Shown here in pieces: positions 57,242-64,000 of a stretch of 64,000 nt of DNA. The DNA is from Chryseobacterium oranimense (GTDB lineage: Bacteria > Bacteroidota > Bacteroidia > Flavobacteriales > Weeksellaceae). Position 1 is the stretch's first letter, and each line of letters starts with the position of its first letter. The position numbers and the translations under genes are program-made. The stretch covers positions 2,542,001 through 2,606,000 of the forward strand of contig NZ_CP104203.1 of assembly GCF_025244725.1 (NCBI RefSeq), written 5' to 3'. The notes beneath the pieces are model-generated. The model did no database searches. It was not told where the DNA came from and was given only the letters and a program-made list of their open reading frames with translations.

Positions 57242-57601
57242 ATGGAAAGTAACAGACAAAGAAAAGTAGCACAGATTATCCAGGAAGACTTCGCAGAGCT
57301 TTTCCGCAAACAGGCTTCAGAAAGCAAGCAGAGTATATTGGTATCCGTTTCAGATGTAAAAATATCGGCGGATCTGGGTATTGCTAAAATTTATTTAAGC
57401 ATTTTCCCGCAGGAATTCCGTTCTGCAGTGATGAAAGAAATTGAAGAAAACAAACCTCAGTACAGAAATTTTATTGGCCAGAAAATGGCAAAACAGGTAC
57501 GTATCATTCCCCAGCTTAACTTTTATCTGGACACAGCTCTTGATGATGTTGAAAAATTGGAAAGAGAATTAAGAGGCGAAGGCGACAATCCGGTTTTATA
57601 A
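57242..57601 (+). CDS. rbfA: 30S ribosome-binding factor A
   Basis: A 119-residue protein with the KH-like RbfA fold: MESNRQRKVAQIIQEDFAEL, VSVSDVKISADLGIAKIYLS, and the C-terminal MAKQVRIIPQLNFYLDTALD with the R-x-x-P-x-L-x-F signature. It assists 16S rRNA 5'-end maturation and cold adaptation. It lies 3 nt before the permease gene, so they are an operon. Confidence 0.95.
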   Translation: MESNRQRKVAQIIQEDFAELFRKQASESKQSILVSVSDVKISADLGIAKIYLSIFPQEFRSAVMKEIEENKPQYRNFIGQKMAKQVRIIPQLNFYLDTALDDVEKLERELRGEGDNPVL

Positions 57602-57604
57602 ATC

Positions 57605-58810
57605 TTGAAGAATATTGCATTTTATATAGCATCCAGATACCTTTTGGCTAAAAAAGGAAGTACCGCCGTGACCTTTATTACCTGGCTTTCGGTAGGTGCA
57701 ATGATGGTTGCTGTAACGGCAATGTTTGTTATTATATCAGTATTCTCAGGCCTCGAAATCCTGAATAAAGATCTTATCTCCAATCTTCACGCAGACCTGA
57801 CCCTGAAAAGTACATCAGGCAAAACAGTGAAAGACATGGATAAGGTCACCTCTGTTTTAAAAAACGACAAGGCAATCAGCAGTTTTTCCCGTGTCATTGA
57901 GGAAAAAGTGTACGTTAATTATAAAGGTAAAGGCGATATTGCTTATTTAAGGGGTGTTGATTCCGCTTACACAAAAGTGAACCCTATTGATAAGGACGTA
58001 TTTTACGGCACCTATCCAAGCTTCAAGTACTCCAACGAAGTACTGATGGAAACCAATCTTCACAACAGGCTTTCAATTCCTATAGATTCCTCCGGCAATT
58101 ATGCTACCGTTTTTATGCCTAAGCCTGGAACCGGCATTATTAATAAGGAAGAAGACATCTATAATAAAAGAGATTTTCTGGTAACAGGTGTTTTTCCCGG
58201 AAAAGAACAGCTTGACAGCTATATCATTGCCCCGATAGAACTTACAGAAGAATTACTGAGCCTTCCCAAGAAGTCAGCCTATCAGATTGTAATCAAATTA
58301 AAGAACCCGGAAAATGCTGATGCTGTAAAACAAAGTCTTCTTACTTCACTGGGCAAAAATATTGAAATAAAAACCAAAGAAGAAGAAAATGCAGCTTTCT
58401 GGAAGATGATCAATACAGAAAAAATGTTCATCTATTTGATTTTTGCACTGGTGATTTTTATTACAACCTTTAATCTGGCCGGAGCTATTATTATTCTTCA
58501 GCTTGATAAAAAAGAACAGTCAAGATCACTTGTTTCACTTGGATTTCCAATCAGCCATTTAAGAATGACCTATTTCTATACCGGGCTTCTTATTGTAATC
58601 TCGGGAGTAATCTCAGGACTGATTCTAGGAACGCTGCTTTGCTATTTCCAGCTTTATACGGAATTCTTCAGAGCAAATGAAATTCTTCCTTTTCCTGTAA
58701 AAATTGTAGGTAAAAATTACCTTATCGTAGCATTCACAGCTTCCCTGTTTGGAATTATCATTTCATGGTTCTTTTCCAAAATCAGCAAGGATTATATTAC
58801 TAAAAGTTAA
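57605..58810 (+). CDS. ABC transporter permease (LolC/LolE-like, FtsX/MacB superfamily)
   Basis: A 401-residue inner-membrane protein with the FtsX-type build: one membrane helix at residues 25-48 (VGAMMVAVTAMFVIISVFSG), a ~220-residue periplasmic domain, then three helices (MFIYLIFALVIFITTFNLAG; TGLLIVISGVISGLILG; LIVAFTASLFGIIISWFFS). N-terminus FYIASRYLLAKKGSTAVTFI is typical of flavobacterial LolC/E-like permeases for lipoprotein release. The start is TTG, 3 nt after the rbfA stop, so translation is coupled. No ATPase gene is adjacent. Confidence 0.85.
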   Translation: MKNIAFYIASRYLLAKKGSTAVTFITWLSVGAMMVAVTAMFVIISVFSGLEILNKDLISNLHADLTLKSTSGKTVKDMDKVTSVLKNDKAISSFSRVIEEKVYVNYKGKGDIAYLRGVDSAYTKVNPIDKDVFYGTYPSFKYSNEVLMETNLHNRLSIPIDSSGNYATVFMPKPGTGIINKEEDIYNKRDFLVTGVFPGKEQLDSYIIAPIELTEELLSLPKKSAYQIVIKLKNPENADAVKQSLLTSLGKNIEIKTKEEENAAFWKMINTEKMFIYLIFALVIFITTFNLAGAIIILQLDKKEQSRSLVSLGFPISHLRMTYFYTGLLIVISGVISGLILGTLLCYFQLYTEFFRANEILPFPVKIVGKNYLIVAFTASLFGIIISWFFSKISKDYITKS

Positions 58811-58880
58811 TATAACGAATTTAAAATAAAATATACTTCATTTTCAATTTTTTGTACCTTTACGGCCCAATTTTTTTGAA

Positions 58881-60659
58881 ATGAAACAAATTTTATCTTT
58901 TTTCTTATTAAGTTTTGCAATTATTTTTGCATCAGCACAGGCGCCTGCCGGTTATTATGATCCAGCTGCAGGCTTGACAGGTGCTCAGCTTAAAACTGCA
59001 CTTAAAACTATAATTACTCAAGGCCATCAGGACCATGGTTACAACGGCCTATGGACAGGCTATGCAACGACAGACCGTGATTATTTCTATGAAAATGACG
59101 GAACTATTCTGGATATTTATTCTGAAAAACCAAACGGACCAGATCCGTATTCTTATACCTTAGGAACCAATCAGTGCGGAACCTATTCTACTGAAGGAAA
59201 CTGTTACAACCGAGAGCATGTTGTACCTCAAAGTTTGTTCAGTTCAGCCAGTCCAATGGTAGCAGATATCCATTTTATTCGTCCTACAGATGGAAAAGTA
59301 AACGGTATGAGATCGAATTATCCATACGGTAAAGTACAGAATGCTACTTTTACCTCACAGAACGGTTCTAAACTCGGAAATTCAGCATCACCAGGATATG
59401 GAGGAACCGTATTTGAACCTATCGATGCTTTCAAAGGTGATATAGCAAGAATGATCTTCTATTTCGTAACGAGATATGAATCTCAACTTTCTGGTTTTAG
59501 CACAGGAAATATGCTTGGCGGATCAGCCTTCCCGGGTCTTCAGACATGGGAACTTAACCAGCTTTTAGCATGGCATGCTGCAGATCCTGTATCTGCCGAA
59601 GAAATTGCAAGAAACAATGCATCTTATACATACCAGGGAAACAGAAACCCGTTTATTGATAATCCCTCTTACGTTAACCAGATCTGGGGAACACCGGTTG
59701 CAGATACACAGGCTCCTACCGCTCCTACCAACCTTATTACTCAAAATCCTACATCCAGCACGGTTTCTTTAAGCTGGACAGCCGCTACAGATAATATCGG
59801 GGTTACAGGTTATGATGTTTATGCTAACGGAGTATTCAAAATGACGGTTTCAGGAACTACTGCAACAGTTCAGGGATTAACACCATCAACAACTTATACA
59901 TTCTATGTAATCGCTAAAGATGCTTCAGGAAATGCCTCTCCGCAAAGTAATGATGCAATCGGAACAACACTTGCTGGACAACCTGGCGGAACAAGCTGCG
60001 GAACAGAAAATTTTGAAAACATTCCGGCATCAGCTTCAAACTATAATCTGAGAACATGGACTAATAATGGTATCACGTGGAATGCAACAGATGCAAGAAC
60101 TGACCAGACAATCAATAATAAAGCAATTACAATCAGAGATGGCAGCTTAACCAGTTCAACTATTTCAGGAGGAATCCAAAGTTTAACTTTAACAACTCAG
60201 TTAAAATTCTCTGGAAGCGACGGTTATTTTAATGTTCTTATAAATGACGTTAATGTAGGAACAATTCCTTACAGTGTAACACAAACAACTACTACTATCA
60301 GCAATATTAATGTAAGTGGAAATATTATTATTAAACTTACTAACTCAAATATAACAAACAGAGTAGCACTGGATGATTTGACCTGGACCTGTGCCGGAAC
60401 ATTGGGAACTTCAGATGTGAAAAAGGACAAATCTGAATTCACCATCTATCCTAACCCGGTAAAAAACAATGAACTATCTGTAAAAGGTGAAAACCTGAGT
60501 AAAATTTCAAAAGCTGAGATCTATGACCTTTCCGGGAAATTAATCGAAGTGATTGCAAGTCCGTTCAAAAATTCAAACAAAATCAACCTTAAAGGACTTA
60601 GCAAAGGAAATTATATTTTAAAAGCAGACAGTTTTTCTACAAAATTCATGGTAGAATAA
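58881..60659 (+). CDS. Secreted endonuclease I family nuclease with Fn3 and T9SS sorting domain
   Basis: A 592-residue protein: signal peptide (ILSFFLLSFAIIFASAQA); endonuclease I domain (residues ~20-265) with CYNREHVVPQSLF, the His-Me finger, and ADIHFIRPTDGKVNGMRSNY; a fibronectin type III domain (TAPTNLITQNPTSSTVSLSW, about 275-365); a beta-sandwich region; and a C-terminal type A T9SS sorting domain (FTIYPNPVKNNELSVKGENL). It is exported by T9SS to degrade extracellular DNA for nutrition or defence. Monocistronic with terminator. Confidence 0.93.
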   Translation: MKQILSFFLLSFAIIFASAQAPAGYYDPAAGLTGAQLKTALKTIITQGHQDHGYNGLWTGYATTDRDYFYENDGTILDIYSEKPNGPDPYSYTLGTNQCGTYSTEGNCYNREHVVPQSLFSSASPMVADIHFIRPTDGKVNGMRSNYPYGKVQNATFTSQNGSKLGNSASPGYGGTVFEPIDAFKGDIARMIFYFVTRYESQLSGFSTGNMLGGSAFPGLQTWELNQLLAWHAADPVSAEEIARNNASYTYQGNRNPFIDNPSYVNQIWGTPVADTQAPTAPTNLITQNPTSSTVSLSWTAATDNIGVTGYDVYANGVFKMTVSGTTATVQGLTPSTTYTFYVIAKDASGNASPQSNDAIGTTLAGQPGGTSCGTENFENIPASASNYNLRTWTNNGITWNATDARTDQTINNKAITIRDGSLTSSTISGGIQSLTLTTQLKFSGSDGYFNVLINDVNVGTIPYSVTQTTTTISNINVSGNIIIKLTNSNITNRVALDDLTWTCAGTLGTSDVKKDKSEFTIYPNPVKNNELSVKGENLSKISKAEIYDLSGKLIEVIASPFKNSNKINLKGLSKGNYILKADSFSTKFMVE

Positions 60660-60682
60660 CCCTTAAAAAATATTTAATAAAC

Positions 60683-60710
60683 AAAGACCGATATATTCGG
60701 TCTTTTTTTT
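60683..60710 (+). terminator. Terminator after endonuclease gene
   Basis: AAAGACCG atatat CGGTCTTT followed by TTTTT, 22 nt after the stop. Confidence 0.85.
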
Positions 60711-60721
60711 ATTTTTGATCT

Positions 60722-61459
60722 ATGGATTCCAATAAAAAATTAGGCCTGATAGGAAAGAATATTTCCTATTCCTTTTCCAAAAAATTCTTTGAAGACAAAT
60801 TTCAGAAATTAATGCTGAAAGATTTTACCTACGACATTTTCGATCTGAATGAAATTGATGAAGTAAAAAAGCTCCTTACTGATCCTGAGCTTTTGGGATT
60901 TAATGTTACCATCCCCTACAAAGAAAAAATCGCGGATTACCTTGACGGCCTCAGTGACGAGGCGGAGAAAATTGGAGCAGTCAACTGTGTTCTGATCAAA
61001 GACGGAAAAAAAACGGGCTACAACACCGATGCTTTCGGTTTTGAGAAAACCCTTCTTCTCCATAAGAAACCACATCAGAACAAAGCTTTGATTTTAGGAA
61101 ATGGAGGGGCTGCAAAAGCGGTGAAATATGTGATGGATAAACATGGAGTTCCATCTATCATTATTTCCAGGAATTCTGAAATTAATTTTAACAATCTGGA
61201 CAGTGACATAGTACGCGACCATAAGATCATCATCCAATGTACGCCTGTAGGTACATTTCCTAACGTTGAAGATTGTCTTGAATTTCCTTTTGAAGGAATC
61301 ACGTCTGAACACCTGATCATAGATCTGATCTACAACCCGAATTACACCCGGTTCATCATCAATGCATCAGAAAAAGGAGCCAAAACAGTCAATGGTTATT
61401 ATATGCTTGAACAGCAAGCAGAAAAAGCCTGGGAAATTTGGAATTTTCAAAAAAAATAA
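60722..61459 (+). CDS. aroE: Shikimate dehydrogenase
   Basis: A 245-residue enzyme. LGLIGKNISYSFSKKFFEDK is the substrate-binding N-terminus; LLGFNVTIPYKEKIADYLDG holds the catalytic Lys (NVTIPYK); GAVNCVLIKDGKKTGYNTDA follows, then NADP-binding ALILGNGGAAKAVKYVMDKH, CTPVGTFPN and C-terminal VNGYYMLEQQAEKAWEIW. It reduces 3-dehydroshikimate to shikimate in aromatic amino-acid synthesis. Slightly shorter than E. coli AroE (272), as usual in Bacteroidota. Confidence 0.95.
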   Translation: MDSNKKLGLIGKNISYSFSKKFFEDKFQKLMLKDFTYDIFDLNEIDEVKKLLTDPELLGFNVTIPYKEKIADYLDGLSDEAEKIGAVNCVLIKDGKKTGYNTDAFGFEKTLLLHKKPHQNKALILGNGGAAKAVKYVMDKHGVPSIIISRNSEINFNNLDSDIVRDHKIIIQCTPVGTFPNVEDCLEFPFEGITSEHLIIDLIYNPNYTRFIINASEKGAKTVNGYYMLEQQAEKAWEIWNFQKK

Positions 61460-61534
61460 CCTAAATTAGTACCTTAATTGACTTTACAGCTATATACAAA
61501 AGGATATTAACGCCACTCACATAAAAGATTTGCT

Positions 61535-63337
61535 ATGACTACAGAAAACAATCTTTCTGAAAACGAAGAAAACAAAAATTCTAATGAAGTATCTCCCCAA
61601 GAAACCTCAGAAATACCTGTATCTCCCACTGAAAATATTCAGGATGATGCAGAACATTTAGAGGAAGACCATGTTGAAGATATCTCTCTGGCTGATGCTT
61701 TGAAAGAAATGGAAACCATTATCAACTCACCTAATGCCGGTGAAAATTTCAAAAGATTCAACCAGTTAAAAGAAAAAGCAAGTCATTACATCCATGATGA
61801 AGTGGAAGACAAGAAGCATGAGTATACAGAAGGCGGAAATGCCCCTGAAAACTTCAGCTACGAGCACCCTTTACAGTCAAGACTTTCTGCCTTAATCAAT
61901 ATTTTCAGAGAAAAGCACGACACTTATCAGAAATCTCAGGATGAAGAGCAAAAGAAAAATCTTGAACACCGTCAAAATATCATAGAAAGACTTAAAAACC
62001 TTTATACCAATTCTGAACCGGGAACCAACCTCTTCAAATCCATCCGTGAGATCAAAGAGGAATGGTCGAAAGCCGGACAGGTTGCAAAATCCGAGTTTAA
62101 AATACTGAATAATAACTACTTCCACCACCTGAATCAGTTTTATCAGATGCTGGATCTGAATAAAGAATTTCTTGAGCAGGAATTCAGCCATAATTTAGAG
62201 AAAAGACAGCATATCATTGCCCGTGCCAAAGAACTGGAAAATGAACCTGTGATTCAAAAAGCGCTGAACGAGCTTCAATATCTTCATAAACTTTGGAAAG
62301 AAGAAGCTGAACCTGTAGCTGAAGAATTCCGTGAAAAAACATGGGAAGAGTTCAAAGAAATTTCCAACAAGATCCACGAAAGAAAATCTGAACTTTCAGC
62401 AGCTATAGAAGGCGAACAGAACAGTAACCTGGAAAAGAAAAACCAGATCATCGCGGAAATTAAAAAACTCTCCGAGCCTTCTGACACCCCAAACCATAGC
62501 TACTGGCAGAACTCAATCAAAAGAGTAGAAGATCTCCGTACAGAATTCTTAAAAACAGGAAGCGTTCCGAGAAAACTGTCCAATCAGAACTGGAATGACT
62601 TCAAAACCACACTCAGAGGTTTCAATACAACAAAAAACAATTACTATAAATCCCTGAAAGGTTCCCAGCAGGCCAATCTGGATGAAAAATTAAAACTGAT
62701 CCAGACTGCACAGGATAATATGAACAGTGAAGAATGGGATATTGCCGTTCCTTTGTTTAAAAAACTTCAGGAAGACTGGAAAAAGATCGGACATGTTCCA
62801 AAAAGCATGACCAATAAAATCTGGGATGAATTCCGTGATGCATGTAACACATTTTTCAATAATTACAGAGAGAAAAACAATGCATCCAACGATAACTGGA
62901 AAGAAAATTACAAGCAGAAAAAAGAAATTCTTGAAGATCTGAAGACCGTTTCCAACGAAGAAGGCAGTATCGAAAGAATAGAAGCTATAAAAACTGCATG
63001 GAACAACATCGGTAAGGTACCAAGAGACAAAATCTCAATCAATACCGAATTCAACAGAGCTTTAAGAGAAAAACTGAAATTGAATAAGATCAATGAACTT
63101 GAGCTGAAAGAAGAAGGATTAACAGAAAACCAGCTTACAGACAAAGCGAGAAAGATCAAGAGCCAGATTTCTGACCTTGAAGGTGAAATTGTAAAACTTG
63201 AAAACAACCTTGCATTCTTCAACAAGCCATCAAGAGAAAATCCTCTTCTGAGAGATACATTCAATACAATTGACGAGAAGAAGGCTCATCTGGAAACCTT
63301 AAAGCAGAATCTTCACAATATCATTACAGGAGATTAA
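61535..63337 (+). CDS. DUF349 repeat protein
   Basis: A 600-residue, strongly charged coiled-coil protein. After an acidic N-terminal tail (~60 residues) come about five DUF349-type helical repeats with the W-x-x-x-G pattern: EIKEEWSKAGQVAKSEFKIL, YLHKLWKEEAEPVAEEFREK, LRTEFLKTGSVPRKLSNQNW, LQEDWKKIGHVPKSMTNKIW, AWNNIGKVPRDKISINTEFN. A C-terminal coiled coil follows. Function is unknown for bacterial DUF349 proteins. It stands between aroE and ribD. Confidence 0.88.
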   Translation: MTTENNLSENEENKNSNEVSPQETSEIPVSPTENIQDDAEHLEEDHVEDISLADALKEMETIINSPNAGENFKRFNQLKEKASHYIHDEVEDKKHEYTEGGNAPENFSYEHPLQSRLSALINIFREKHDTYQKSQDEEQKKNLEHRQNIIERLKNLYTNSEPGTNLFKSIREIKEEWSKAGQVAKSEFKILNNNYFHHLNQFYQMLDLNKEFLEQEFSHNLEKRQHIIARAKELENEPVIQKALNELQYLHKLWKEEAEPVAEEFREKTWEEFKEISNKIHERKSELSAAIEGEQNSNLEKKNQIIAEIKKLSEPSDTPNHSYWQNSIKRVEDLRTEFLKTGSVPRKLSNQNWNDFKTTLRGFNTTKNNYYKSLKGSQQANLDEKLKLIQTAQDNMNSEEWDIAVPLFKKLQEDWKKIGHVPKSMTNKIWDEFRDACNTFFNNYREKNNASNDNWKENYKQKKEILEDLKTVSNEEGSIERIEAIKTAWNNIGKVPRDKISINTEFNRALREKLKLNKINELELKEEGLTENQLTDKARKIKSQISDLEGEIVKLENNLAFFNKPSRENPLLRDTFNTIDEKKAHLETLKQNLHNIITGD

Positions 63338-63400
63338 TTTATTAAACAATATAAAAAAGGCGGAGCAAAGAAATTTGTCTTCGCTTTTTCTTTTTACCTT

Positions 63401-64000
63401 ATGAATACCGACGAATTATACATAAAAAGATGCATTGAACTGGCTCAAAAAGCCCTTGGCAAAACCTACCCCAATCCTCTCGTAGGCAGCGTGATTGTTC
63501 ACGAAGGAAAAATTATCGGGGAAGGATACCATCATAAAGCAGGAGAAAACCATGCTGAAATCAACGCTATCAACTCAGTAGAAGATAAGACTCTTATCCC
63601 GGAATCCACCATTTATGTTTCTCTTGAGCCGTGTGCCCATTATGGAAAAACACCACCCTGCGCTTTAAAAATTAAAGAGCTTGGCTTTAAAAAAGTAGTG
63701 ATAGGCGCTATGGATTCCCATGATAAAGTAAATGGAAAAGGAAAAAAAATCATTCAGGATGCAGGTATTGAAACTATTTCAGGAATACTTGAAAAGGAAT
63801 GCATTGAGCTGAATAAAAGATTCTTCACCTATCACGAAAAGAAAAGACCTTACATCATCTTAAAATGGGCAGAATCAGGAGATGGTTTTTTAGATAAAGA
63901 TTTCAAACCGACAGCTATTTCAAATAGTTTGGTTAACCAGTTCATACATCAGTTGAGAGCCGATGAACATGCCATTTTAGTAGGTACACAGACAGCCTTA
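63401..64000 (+). CDS. ribD: Riboflavin biosynthesis protein RibD, N-terminal part; 3' end beyond window
   Basis: ATG 63401 opens a frame to the window end (200 codons visible). The deaminase domain is complete: MNTDELYIKRCIELAQKALG, TYPNPLVGSVIVHEGKIIGE, and zinc motifs HAEINAIN and PCAHYGKTPPC. The reductase domain begins at KKRPYIILKWAESGDGFLDK. RibD deaminates the GTP-derived pyrimidine and then reduces its ribose in riboflavin synthesis. The start follows the DUF349 stop by 63 nt. Confidence 0.93.
   Translation, partial: MNTDELYIKRCIELAQKALGKTYPNPLVGSVIVHEGKIIGEGYHHKAGENHAEINAINSVEDKTLIPESTIYVSLEPCAHYGKTPPCALKIKELGFKKVVIGAMDSHDKVNGKGKKIIQDAGIETISGILEKECIELNKRFFTYHEKKRPYIILKWAESGDGFLDKDFKPTAISNSLVNQFIHQLRADEHAILVGTQTAL

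Overview
The window looks like a chromosomal segment of a Chryseobacterium-like flavobacterium (Bacteroidota, Weeksellaceae). The evidence is low G+C, promoter -7 boxes of the TAnnTTTG type, a DUF6443 RHS protein, T9SS C-terminal sorting domains, a DUF4822 lipoprotein, and GG-type 'bacteriocin-like' peptides.

1-23,300 is almost entirely minus strand and is the most unusual part. It holds a TROVE/Ro60 protein (cut by the window edge), a SWIM zinc-finger protein paired with a large HEAT-like protein, a DEDDh 3'-5' exonuclease translationally coupled to a YkuK/DUF458 RNase H-like protein, and an array of 18 tRNA or tRNA-like genes (7,576-10,478). Many members of the array break normal tRNA rules: anticodons swapped onto one scaffold, a class II scaffold with a Cys anticodon, a loop without U33, and a tRNA-His without G-1. 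An intrinsic terminator ends 2 nt before the first member, and two small ORFs lie upstream. Behind it (11,329-18,961) is a six-gene overlapping MoxR AAA+/vWA operon with two membrane proteins. Then come a VOC protein, deoD (plus strand), a tatD broken by one amber codon, and a PIN-like DUF434-type nuclease with a partner. I read the region as an RNA-damage/RNA-quality or anti-phage cluster; that is inference.

23,400-32,600 is ordinary chromosome with secreted products: a DUF4822 lipoprotein, an MBL-fold hydrolase, a TonB-family beta-barrel protein, a bacteriocin-like peptide, methionine aminopeptidase, a MACPF pore-forming lipoprotein and a CPA1 Na+/H+ antiporter.

32,636-56,623 is a 24-kb integrated element. 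It is bounded by 16-bp direct repeats equal to the 3' end of a CAT-anticodon tRNA and has paired GTTGGGAA arm-type repeats inside both ends. It encodes a tyrosine integrase, a type I R-M system whose HsdS carries a Panacea/SocA-like C-terminal domain, an excisionase-like HTH protein, a Rep-like protein with iteron-like repeats, a strongly structured pseudoknotted RNA, and a T9SS/RHS polymorphic-toxin locus. That locus has an active RHS tip plus immunity gene and a silent orphan tip cassette plus immunity gene, sharing 768 bp of indel-free homology.

56,612-64,000 is housekeeping chromosome: tRNA(CAT), mce, rbfA, a LolC/E-like permease, a T9SS endonuclease, aroE, a DUF349 protein and the start of ribD.
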